From NCBI GenBank assembly GCA_900539835.1, contig UQDR01000040.1:1-6717 (forward strand): 6,717 nucleotides of DNA, given 5' to 3'. This document shows, piece after piece, positions 1-5,733 of the stretch (its first letter is position 1; each line of letters starts with the position of its first letter). Under the pieces are notes generated by a model, which searched no databases, was not told the origin of the DNA, and worked only from the letters and a program-made list of their open reading frames with translations. Source of the stretch: an uncultured Ruminococcus sp. GTDB taxonomy: Bacteria; Bacillota; Clostridia; Oscillospirales; Ruminococcaceae. The translations under genes and the position numbers were made by a program.

Positions 1-84
1 AAGCAGATATGCAAAGTAACAGGATTTTCAGGACAAAGAGCATGTGACAGAAGATTAAAAAAGCTGATTGAAGCAGACGAATAA
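1..84 (+). CDS. C-terminal fragment of an unidentified protein, possibly helix-turn-helix
   Basis: The reading frame is open from base 1 to a TAA at 82-84 and gives the last 27 residues of a protein that begins outside the window. The tail is strongly basic (several Arg and Lys). It contains a V-T-G-F-S segment followed about ten residues later by R-R-L-K-K-L, a pattern seen in small helix-turn-helix or winged-helix DNA-binding domains. That resemblance is inference from a very short piece, and I do not recognise the family. It converges on the integrase gene, with a hairpin terminator starting about 50 bp after its stop. Because it lies on the integrase side of tRNA-Lys it probably belongs to the same mobile element, perhaps as a regulator or replication protein. 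It could also be an unrelated gene. Confidence 0.5.
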   Translation, partial: KQICKVTGFSGQRACDRRLKKLIEADE

Positions 85-132
85 CCACAATACCCCTTAA
101 CCGCCTTAATGAACAAAATTGCAGGCATAAGT

Positions 133-169
133 AAAAACAGACTATGTTTAATTAACATGGTCTGTTTTT
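133..169. terminator. Hairpin terminator between converging genes
   Basis: A 16-bp stem (133-148 with 154-169) closes a 5-base loop. The 5' arm starts with AAAAA and the 3' arm ends with TTTTT, so either strand would give a hairpin ending in U residues. The single imperfect pair is a G-U wobble in plus-strand RNA but an A-C mismatch in minus-strand RNA. This suggests selection mainly on the plus-strand transcript of the gene ending at 84. It can also terminate the integrase transcript, whose stop codon is about 50 bp away. Confidence 0.8.
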
Positions 170-220
170 CGCTGTCTGCATATATTACCTTTGGCGGTTG
201 GGAAGTAAATATGTAATCAA

Positions 221-1207
221 TTATTTTTTTAAGACAATATGCTTTCCTTTTGCAAAGTCAGATAAAGGGTTATATTCGTCAAAATTTTTTTGCAAATCAT
301 CACCATACATATCAACATACTCTAAAACCATGTCTAAATTCTTATGACCTAATATTTTCTGCAACCTTAACAAATCACCGCCTGATAAAATCCAATGCTT
401 AGCAAATGTATTTCTGTAAATGTGCATGCTTGTTTTAGTTACTCCCCTACGCTGATTATATCTTGCCATTACTGTTTTTATTGCCTCATTTGAAAGTGGT
501 TTTTTATCGTCGTTTTCATTACAGAAAAGATAATCTTCAGGCTCTCCTTTTCTAAATCCTAAATATTCAATTAAAATTTTCTTCAACTCTCTTTGCATAG
601 GAATTTTATATGGCTTTTTGTTTTTCACATGTCTTAGATATATTTCATTTTCTAAAAAATCTATGTCCTTTATTCTAATATTACGTGCAGTTTCTAAACG
701 ATTAGCTGTAGATAAGAAATAATTTGTCATAACCCAATTTCTATATTCACTGAAAGTACAAGTTTTTAAATTTGGTTTTTCAAGTAATAATTCTAATTCT
801 GCTTTTGAATATACATCTTTTACCTCTTTTTCAAAGCGAGGTATTGTAACTTTAAATTTTTCTGTATAACCTTTAGAAATAAAATAATTAATAACTGCTC
901 TTAAATGTCTTATATATGTTGCTATTGTAGCACTGGAAAGATATTCCGTTTCTTTATTTTCGCTATCTTTATTATTTATTTTCTTTGGTCTTTTCTGTAG
1001 CCAACAAATATATTCTTGTATCGTTTCTGATGTAATATCTGAACACAAAGAACTCTTTCCATAAAAGTCCATAAATATATTAAAAATCACATTATAATCC
1101 TTAATTGAACTTTCTGAAAGATTATTGCTTTTTTTATAAACTATAAACTCATTAAAAGCAGAGAAAACAGTTTTATTTTGAATATTAGCTTGCATTGATA
1201 ATTTCAT
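221..1207 (-). CDS. Tyrosine-family site-specific integrase
   Basis: This is a tyrosine recombinase, which cuts and rejoins DNA at attachment sites through a covalent tyrosine-DNA intermediate. The chosen start gives 328 residues, typical of phage and ICE integrases. The N-terminal part (about 15-125) looks like the SAM-like core-binding domain, and the catalytic domain covers about 133-320. The active-site set is complete: Arg170 (in T-A-N-R-L-E), a lysine in the beta-hairpin near 195-198, His262 and Arg265 (H-I-Y-R), His288 (L-G-H) and Tyr297, nine residues after that His as usual. An upstream ATG at 1249 is in frame, but GGAGGAG at 1214-1220 sits 6 bases before the ATG at 1207, and the longer version would encode that site inside the protein, so I chose 1207. 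The gene is more AT-rich than the mannosidase and amidase genes, which suggests transfer. It starts about 195 bp from the 3' end of tRNA-Lys and points away from it, the usual layout of elements integrated at a tRNA. I cannot tell whether the element is a prophage, ICE or smaller island. Confidence 0.93.
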   Translation of the reverse strand: MKLSMQANIQNKTVFSAFNEFIVYKKSNNLSESSIKDYNVIFNIFMDFYGKSSLCSDITSETIQEYICWLQKRPKKINNKDSENKETEYLSSATIATYIRHLRAVINYFISKGYTEKFKVTIPRFEKEVKDVYSKAELELLLEKPNLKTCTFSEYRNWVMTNYFLSTANRLETARNIRIKDIDFLENEIYLRHVKNKKPYKIPMQRELKKILIEYLGFRKGEPEDYLFCNENDDKKPLSNEAIKTVMARYNQRRGVTKTSMHIYRNTFAKHWILSGGDLLRLQKILGHKNLDMVLEYVDMYGDDLQKNFDEYNPLSDFAKGKHIVLKK

Positions 1208-1213
1208 TTGACA

Positions 1214-1220
1214 CTCCTCC
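1214..1220 (-). promoter_or_regulatory. Ribosome binding site of the integrase
   Basis: Minus-strand GGAGGAG, a near-perfect Shine-Dalgarno site, lies 6 bases before the ATG at 1207. It decides the start against the in-frame ATG at 1249, which would place this site inside the coding region. Confidence 0.85.
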
Positions 1221-1258
1221 AAGATAAGTATATTCTTGGTCTTGTTCAAATATTAAAA

Positions 1259-1304
1259 AAGAGCACTTGACTCTTTTAAAAAGTTAAAATAATCAAGTGC
1301 TCTT
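1259..1304 (-). terminator. Minus-strand terminator just upstream of the integrase
   Basis: A perfect 12-bp inverted repeat (1259-1270 with 1293-1304) encloses a 22-base loop. On the minus strand the 3' arm runs directly into six T residues, as in an intrinsic terminator. On the plus strand no T run follows. It lies about 50 bp before the integrase start, so transcripts from tRNA-Lys that pass the first terminator would stop here. The long loop could also allow an alternative fold, so an attenuator-like role in integrase expression is possible but not shown. Confidence 0.72.
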
Positions 1305-1347
1305 ATTGTCCATTTTTTTATCATTTTAAATATTTAATATAAAAAAT

Positions 1348-1390
1348 AAAAATGGACAAACCTTATATATAACAAGGCTTATCCATTTTT
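1348..1390 (-). terminator. Terminator following tRNA-Lys
   Basis: A 17-bp stem (1348-1364 with 1374-1390) closes a 9-base loop, starting 12 bp beyond the tRNA CCA. Read as minus-strand RNA all 17 positions pair, two of them as G-U wobbles. Read as plus-strand RNA those two become A-C mismatches. The minus-strand 3' arm ends in TTTTT and is followed after one base by another T run. This is a strong terminator for the tRNA-Lys transcript. If the element inserted at the tRNA 3' end, this hairpin is element DNA that replaced the host terminator. Confidence 0.85.
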
Positions 1391-1401
1391 ACTTTTAATT
1401 A

Positions 1402-1477
1402 TGGTGAGCTATCGGGGATTCGAACCCCGGACCCTTTGATTAAAAGTCAAATGCTCTGCCAACTGAGCTAATAACTC
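1402..1477 (-). tRNA. tRNA-Lys (anticodon UUU)
   Basis: The cloverleaf is complete. The 7-bp acceptor stem pairs 1471-1477 with 1406-1412 and includes one G-U pair. The D-arm contains AGCTCAGTTGG. The anticodon stem TTTGA/TCAAA closes a CTTTTAA loop with UUU at 1442-1444. The T-arm contains GGTTCGAATCC. The discriminator is A (1405) and CCA is encoded at 1402-1404. UUU reads Lys codons AAA and AAG. The gene has a perfect promoter at 1504-1532 and a terminator just downstream. Its 3' end faces the integrase, so the 3' half is the likely attachment core of the element on the left. Confidence 0.97.
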
Positions 1478-1503
1478 AAACATAGTCTTGCAACGACTTA
1501 ATT

Positions 1504-1532
1504 ATTATATCAAAAACTTATCTGTTTGTCAA
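1504..1532 (-). promoter_or_regulatory. Consensus sigma-A promoter of tRNA-Lys
   Basis: On the minus strand TTGACA (1527-1532) and TATAAT (1504-1509) are separated by exactly 17 bases, a full match to the housekeeping consensus. Transcription should begin near 1497, about 20 bases before the mature tRNA 5' end. Confidence 0.93.
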
Positions 1533-1702
1533 GGGGGTTTTTAAAATTTTCTTTTTGTAACAATAAATCTTTAAAAACTTGTATTTTATTCTACATTATA
1601 AACAAAAAATATTGAGATATGCAATTTAGCATAAATAAATTCGCAGAATTAAAATTTACTTTCCTATTATATTTTAATATAATTTCATAAAACTAAAAAA
1701 TA

Positions 1703-1738
1703 AGCTTTTAAACAGCGGTTTTACACTGTTTAAAAGCT
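1703..1738 (-). terminator. Terminator following tRNA-Leu
   Basis: A perfect 13-bp stem (1703-1715 with 1726-1738) encloses a 10-base loop, about 10 bp past the tRNA-Leu CCA. On the minus strand the stem is followed by TATTTTTTAG, a terminator U-tract. The plus-strand side lacks a T run. The presence of this terminator and a separate tRNA-Lys promoter means the two tRNA genes are independent units. Confidence 0.85.
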
Positions 1739-1747
1739 GTTAGGATT

Positions 1748-1834
1748 TGGTGCCGGTGACCGGGGTCGAACCGGTACGGTATCACTACCACAGGATTTTG
1801 AGTCCAGCACGTCTGCCAATTCCATCACACCGGC
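1748..1834 (-). tRNA. tRNA-Leu (anticodon CAA)
   Basis: This is a class II tRNA with a long variable arm. The acceptor stem GCCGGTG/CACCGGC is perfect (1828-1834 with 1752-1758). The anticodon loop CTCAAAA has CAA at 1798-1800 and reads UUG. The variable arm is GGTA-GTGA-TACC, the T-arm stem is ACCGG/CCGGT, the discriminator is A, and CCA is encoded at 1748-1750. The second base pair of the anticodon stem is a U-U mismatch (positions 1806 and 1792), a small departure from the fully paired stem of related tRNAs. The gene has its own promoter and terminator. Confidence 0.96.
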
Positions 1835-1861
1835 AAAAGGTTTCAATATTAATGCTTATAT

Positions 1862-1890
1862 ATTATAGCATATAAAAAGCGGCTTGTCAA
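1862..1890 (-). promoter_or_regulatory. Consensus sigma-A promoter of tRNA-Leu
   Basis: Minus-strand TTGACA (1885-1890) and TATAAT (1862-1867) are 17 bases apart, a perfect housekeeping promoter. Initiation near 1855 leaves a leader of about 20 bases before the tRNA. It has the same architecture as the tRNA-Lys promoter. Confidence 0.93.
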
Positions 1891-2117
1891 GCTATTAAAA
1901 TAAAAAATATTTTTTATATGTATATGCAAAAATAAAGGCATTTCAGAATATAAAAAAGATAGCGGAAAAGCTAAATCCATGTTACAGTTATGTGAGAATT
2001 AAAAGCAACCGGAGAAAGCTTATCCGCAATGAACACTGTAATACAAATTACTGTTACGTAACAAACTTATTAGATTATAGTGGAAGATGCTAAAACTGAA
2101 AGCAAGATACCCCTTTT
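1891..2117. other. Gene-free spacer downstream of the mannosidase gene
   Basis: I see no credible open reading frame or RNA gene here. There is a 12-bp perfect palindrome, TGTTACGTAACA, at 2052-2063. A small hairpin with GTAAT/ATTAC arms precedes it at 2038-2051, and another TGTTAC lies at 1980-1985. None has a T run on the minus strand, so they are not obvious terminators for the mannosidase transcript. No other terminator for that operon was found in this stretch. Confidence 0.45.
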
Positions 2118-4580
2118 TTATCCCTCATAATTTGAATAAATAACTAATGCCTCTTCAAACTCCTGTCTGGTATAGCTTCGTGAAATATCGTCTTTTAGAA
2201 TCTCAATAATAACACTTTCACCGCCATGAATGTCAAACCAGTTGTCCGAGAAAACACCATCGCCGTTACTTAAATCAAGACAAACCGACTTCGCAAAGCT
2301 TTCTGCACAAAACTCAATAATAAATCTGTCATCTTTTTCACTGATCTTGTACTGAATATCAGGCGGCATGAATTCAAATTCCTTGGGCCTTACAAAAATC
2401 GTAGTACCCCTGCTGATTACCTCTCCACCACTAATAAGACAATATTCAAGATATTTTTCACGCCTATCTTTCCTGCTCTTCAAATGCTCTGATAAATCAA
2501 CAGATACAATATCACAAGCCGAAAGCCCTGAACATTTTGCTTCAAGATCTCCGCTTTCAATTATTTCAGCCCTGTTGTTTCTTAAACTCCATAAGATTCT
2601 TCCGGAAAAGTCATCCATAGTTTCATTGGATATGTTAAAAATCGGGTGAAGCATATCTTTGTCTTCAACTGACAGCAATACAGGAGCATAAAATCTCCTT
2701 GCATAATAGTGCAAACCCTTCCAGCGGTTAAAATAATCTATGCTCGACCATGATATAACCGGATTTGAATCGTTGACCTGCCAATATGCCGAACCCATAC
2801 AGCGACCTCTTGCACGCCTCATGTGCTCAACGCTGGAGCGTATGCAGTCAGCCTGTACAAGCTGAGATGAATAAATCAATCGCTCAAATGTATAAGGATA
2901 TCTGGTCATCTGAGCTAAATAAAACATGATCTTTTCATTTCCCTCAACGCATTTCTGATGCGCTTCCATAACAGGCGACATTAAATCAAAATCACCCTTT
3001 TCGGCATCAGCAAATTTTTTTATTGTCTTTATTGACGGAACTGATTCAAAACCATATTCAGAACAGAAGCGGTAATAATATTGTCTGAATGCCTCAATCG
3101 GCTTGAAATTGTGCCAAACATCCCAATAATGCATGTCACCTGCATGATTTGACGAGGAGTTGTTAAAGCCCCCGCCCGATGACGGAGATGACGGCCAATA
3201 GAAAATTTCAGGAGAAAGCTCTTTTACAAGCTCGGGTATGATTTGTTCAAATTGAGTCAGATAATCTGCCTTAGATTGCGGATCTTCGGGAATACCCCAG
3301 CCCTCCCACATGGATTCAATTTCATTGTTTCCGCACCAAAGCCCTAAAGACGGGTGATTTCTCAGCCTTATAATATTATCCCTGACTTCTTCTGTTACAG
3401 TACTTCGGAATTCATCCGTCAGCAAAAATGTCGAACAAGCAAACATAAAATCCTGCCATACAATAATGCCGTTTTCATCACAGTAATCATAGAAATAATC
3501 GTCAGGATAATAACCACCGCCCCAGACTCTGATAAAATTGAAATTGGCTTTTTTGCATTGTTCAAGCAAAAATCTTGTGCGTTCTTCAGAACAACGTGTG
3601 ACAATCTGATCCTCAGGAATATAATTTGCTCCCATAGCAAAAATCTTTTTGCCGTTAAGCTTGAAACAAAATTCCTCGCCCCACTCGTCTTTATCCTGAC
3701 TTATAGTCAAAGTGCGTAACCCTATCCTGTGAACAGCTTGATCAACAGTTACACCGTCTGTATTTTCAAGGTATACTATGCATTTATATAAAGGCTGACT
3801 GCCATATCCGTTAGCCCACCAAAGCTTAGGATCATCGATATCGCATTTGATTACACACTTACCATTTATTAATTCAGATTTCCTTTTAGCTTTAACTTCA
3901 CCATCAGGGGAAATCACTTCAAGTATAATATTGTGATTTTCTGAGTATTCAGCATTCACATCACAGCTTAGCTCTACCTTTCCTTCGCTGTGTTCTTGAG
4001 TGAAGTGTACATCTAAAATCCTGCCGTCTGAAAAAGCAATCAGCTTTACATCACGCCAAATTCCCATATCCGGCAGCTTCGGGCCCCAATCCCAGCCAAA
4101 CATACAATGAGCCTTTCTTATATGAGTATATCCCTCCATTGTCGTGCCTACGCCCCACAGCGGACGCTCTGAATGTTTTTGGGCAATATATTTATTAGGC
4201 GATTTTATTTTTGCAACAATTTTGTTTTTACCCAGCCTAACTGCACTTTTTACATCAAATTCCCATATTCTGTGCATGTTGTCAGCAGTGCCGACTAAAA
4301 TATCGTTTACATATATATCAGCTAAAGTATCAATTCCTTCAAATTTCAGTATTACTCTTGAACTTTGTAGGATCTCTTCACTTACTTCAAATTCCGTAGA
4401 AAAATCATAATCATCATCACAGATTTCCGTCGAAATATATTCGTTCTCACGATAATAAGGATCAGGAATTTTTCCATGTTCAATCAAAGTCTTATAAACC
4501 GAACACGGTACAGAACATTCTAAACTTTCGTTGTTGCCGGCTTTATTCATTTTCCAGCTGCTGTTAAGCAATAAAACCAT
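2118..4580 (-). CDS. GH2 beta-mannosidase
   Basis: This enzyme removes terminal beta-linked mannose from the non-reducing end of short mannosides (EC 3.2.1.25). The chosen start gives 820 residues, within the usual range of bacterial GH2 beta-mannosidases. In order it shows an N-terminal sugar-binding jelly roll (about 5-185), an immunoglobulin-like domain (about 190-290), a TIM barrel (about 300-620) and C-terminal beta domains. The barrel has the mannosidase signature R-V-W-G-G-G-Y-Y followed by V-W-Q-D-F-M-F-A-C. The predicted acid/base is Glu420 in W-C-G-N-N-E and the nucleophile Glu508 in S-E-Y-G-F. No signal peptide is visible, so it should act in the cytoplasm on imported oligosaccharides such as mannobiose or N-glycan core pieces. 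An in-frame GTG at 4604 exists, but AAGGGAG at 4589-4595 sits 8 bases before the ATG at 4580, which I chose. It lies 26 bp after the LysR gene on the same strand and is probably co-transcribed. Other GH2 activities are less likely given the barrel motifs. Confidence 0.93.
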   Translation of the reverse strand: MVLLLNSSWKMNKAGNNESLECSVPCSVYKTLIEHGKIPDPYYRENEYISTEICDDDYDFSTEFEVSEEILQSSRVILKFEGIDTLADIYVNDILVGTADNMHRIWEFDVKSAVRLGKNKIVAKIKSPNKYIAQKHSERPLWGVGTTMEGYTHIRKAHCMFGWDWGPKLPDMGIWRDVKLIAFSDGRILDVHFTQEHSEGKVELSCDVNAEYSENHNIILEVISPDGEVKAKRKSELINGKCVIKCDIDDPKLWWANGYGSQPLYKCIVYLENTDGVTVDQAVHRIGLRTLTISQDKDEWGEEFCFKLNGKKIFAMGANYIPEDQIVTRCSEERTRFLLEQCKKANFNFIRVWGGGYYPDDYFYDYCDENGIIVWQDFMFACSTFLLTDEFRSTVTEEVRDNIIRLRNHPSLGLWCGNNEIESMWEGWGIPEDPQSKADYLTQFEQIIPELVKELSPEIFYWPSSPSSGGGFNNSSSNHAGDMHYWDVWHNFKPIEAFRQYYYRFCSEYGFESVPSIKTIKKFADAEKGDFDLMSPVMEAHQKCVEGNEKIMFYLAQMTRYPYTFERLIYSSQLVQADCIRSSVEHMRRARGRCMGSAYWQVNDSNPVISWSSIDYFNRWKGLHYYARRFYAPVLLSVEDKDMLHPIFNISNETMDDFSGRILWSLRNNRAEIIESGDLEAKCSGLSACDIVSVDLSEHLKSRKDRREKYLEYCLISGGEVISRGTTIFVRPKEFEFMPPDIQYKISEKDDRFIIEFCAESFAKSVCLDLSNGDGVFSDNWFDIHGGESVIIEILKDDISRSYTRQEFEEALVIYSNYEG

Positions 4581-4588
4581 AATTTTTG

Positions 4589-4595
4589 CTCCCTT
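4589..4595 (-). promoter_or_regulatory. Ribosome binding site of the mannosidase
   Basis: Minus-strand AAGGGAG lies 8 bases before the ATG at 4580 and in the 26-bp gap after the regulator's stop. It favours that ATG over the in-frame GTG at 4604, which has only coding sequence of the LysR gene in front of it. Confidence 0.7.
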
Positions 4596-4606
4596 CTCTT
4601 TCACTA

Positions 4607-5539
4607 CTAAAGCATGTCAATTATACTGCGTTTCACCTCTTGAAGCTCATTCAAAAAAAGCCGATCCACACGGCTTAGCCGATAATTATTTTGATAAATC
4701 AACAGGTCACGATTGGTCTTTTTAACATCAGAGCATTTGCGCTGTACCAATCCATAACGCTCAAGAACTGCCTTCGGCAAAGGTGATACCCACATAAATG
4801 CGTCGTCCACAGAGCTTAATATATCAAACTGACTTCCTCTTTCATAAACAAAAATATGCTTTTTAGGGCTATGCATTTGAGTGTTTCTTTTTTGAAAAAC
4901 TGACGAAATATTAGGAACAGTATTATCCCCATGAAGGACTTCTACATAATTTTCAAGCATATCAGACGTAATTATCGGTGTGCTTGCCAACGGGTTTCTT
5001 TTGCTTATAAGAAGCACATAATCATATGTCCAGATCTCTGACGACTTAAGATTCTTTTCTTCCAGAATATTAGTAAAAAAGCTTTCATAATGAAGGGGGT
5101 ATCTTATAATTCCCATATTATATTCACATTCTACTACTTCATTTATGGCGTCCATGGAATTGGTTTCTTTAAATTTGATTTCCATTCTGTCCGTCTTTTC
5201 GATTTTATTGAGAAGCTCAGTAAACGCATATGTAATATAGCTGGCCCTCGGCAGAAGAAGCTGAAAACTAACGTGGTCGTCAATATCTTCCTTATAAAGG
5301 TTTTCCATTTTATCCATCTGAACGATTATCGCCTTTGCATACTGTAAAAACTCTCTGCCCTTTTCAGTAGGAATAACTCCCTTCGGGGAGCGCTTAAAAA
5401 TCGGTATTCCGACTTCTCTTTCCATTTCCTTAATAGCTTTTGATAAATTTGGCTGACCCATATAAAGCGCCGCAGCCGCTTTTGTGATTGAGCCTAATCT
5501 TTCGACTTCAATCATATATCTTAGATGAGTTAAGTTCAA
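4607..5539 (-). CDS. LysR-type transcriptional regulator
   Basis: At 310 residues this is a standard-length LysR protein. It has an N-terminal winged helix-turn-helix (about 1-60, with the characteristic S-I-T-K-A-A-A-A-L and Q-P-N-L-S-K-A-I stretches), a linker helix (about 61-85) and a periplasmic-binding-protein-like effector domain (about 90-305). The start is TTG at 5537-5539, with GGGGAGG (5548-5554) 8 bases upstream. No alternative ATG gives the full helix-turn-helix. It is transcribed from a good sigma-A promoter at 5598-5626 and is followed after 26 bp by the mannosidase gene on the same strand. LysR regulators more often face away from their target, so here regulator and target probably share one mRNA and any control would be autoregulatory. 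The effector cannot be read from the sequence. A mannose- or mannoside-related signal is inference from the neighbour. It is also divergent from the amidase gene, but control of a sporulation gene by it is less likely. Confidence 0.92.
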   Translation of the reverse strand: MNLTHLRYMIEVERLGSITKAAAALYMGQPNLSKAIKEMEREVGIPIFKRSPKGVIPTEKGREFLQYAKAIIVQMDKMENLYKEDIDDHVSFQLLLPRASYITYAFTELLNKIEKTDRMEIKFKETNSMDAINEVVECEYNMGIIRYPLHYESFFTNILEEKNLKSSEIWTYDYVLLISKRNPLASTPIITSDMLENYVEVLHGDNTVPNISSVFQKRNTQMHSPKKHIFVYERGSQFDILSSVDDAFMWVSPLPKAVLERYGLVQRKCSDVKKTNRDLLIYQNNYRLSRVDRLFLNELQEVKRSIIDML

Positions 5540-5547
5540 AGAAAATT

Positions 5548-5554
5548 CCTCCCC
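5548..5554 (-). promoter_or_regulatory. Ribosome binding site supporting a TTG start of the LysR gene
   Basis: Minus-strand GGGGAGG stands 8 bases before the TTG at 5537-5539. The strong site and correct spacing compensate for the weak start codon and fix the N-terminus as M-N-L-T-H-L-R, the usual opening of LysR proteins. Confidence 0.8.
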
Positions 5555-5597
5555 TTTTAATTTTGATATGCCGGCAATTCATTATTACACATATATA

Positions 5598-5626
5598 ATT
5601 ATACATGACACGTAAATTAAAGTCAA
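5598..5626 (-). promoter_or_regulatory. Sigma-A promoter of the LysR-mannosidase operon
   Basis: Minus-strand TTGACT (5621-5626) and TATAAT (5598-5603) are 17 bases apart, with one mismatch to consensus. Initiation near 5591 gives a leader of about 52 bases. That leader contains TGCCGGCA (5569-5576), a perfect 8-bp palindrome that stands out from its AT-rich surroundings and could be an operator. No classical LysR T-N11-A box is clear. Confidence 0.82.
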
Positions 5627-5644
5627 CCATTTCAATGCGCATTA

Positions 5645-5674
5645 TGAATATCGGTCTTAAAAAAATCATATTAT
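5645..5674 (+). promoter_or_regulatory. Candidate sporulation (sigma-E or sigma-G) promoter of the amidase
   Basis: GAATATC (5646-5652) and CATATTAT (5667-5674) are separated by 14 bases. They match the sigma-E pattern kmATATT / CATACAhT with one and two differences and the expected spacing. The overlapping TGAATA (5645-5650) and CATATTA also resemble sigma-G elements, but their 16-base spacing is slightly short. Initiation near 5681 would leave about 53 bases of leader. In B. subtilis cwlD is expressed from sporulation sigma factors, so the context fits, but AT-rich sequence can imitate these motifs. Confidence 0.4.
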
Positions 5675-5688
5675 ATACCAACCGTTGT

Positions 5689-5710
5689 TCGGACATACAT
5701 CGGACATCAG
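5689..5710 (+). repeat. Tandem TCGGACAT repeat in the amidase leader
   Basis: TCGGACAT occurs at 5689-5696 and again at 5700-5707, an 11-base period or about one helical turn. The repeat lies between the candidate start site and the ribosome binding site of the amidase gene. It could be a paired protein-binding site on one DNA face, or a chance duplication. Confidence 0.55.
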
Positions 5711-5733
5711 CGAAAGAGAGGAATGATATTTAT

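Noticed and set aside
1208..1250. Integrase promoter TTGAAC with a TATCTT -10 element
   Set aside because: Both hexamers match only four of six positions, and the start site would fall on the ribosome binding site, so I do not annotate it.
1666..1683. Inverted repeat ATTATATT/AATATAAT
   Set aside because: It contains only A and T in a very AT-rich spacer with no T run or gene context, as expected by chance.
2368..2649. Plus-strand open frame inside the mannosidase region
   Set aside because: It is antisense to a gene with full GH2 motifs and has no binding site or recognisable domain. The same applies to the frames at 3354-3719, 3419-3640, 4144-4410, 4531-4725 and 5090-5347.
5581..5599. ATTAT-N9-ATAAT as a LysR box
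   Set aside because: The arms do not give the T-N11-A spacing, and AT-only symmetry overlapping a -10 box is expected by chance.
5508..5696. Minus-strand 62-codon frame over the LysR start and its promoter
   Set aside because: It overlaps the promoter and start of the LysR gene in another frame and has no binding site or conserved feature.
5689..5700. CATACAT at 5694-5700 as the sigma-E -10 box of cwlD
   Set aside because: The only good upstream -35 match (TCATATT) is 21 bases away, too far for sigma-E, and the last consensus position does not fit.
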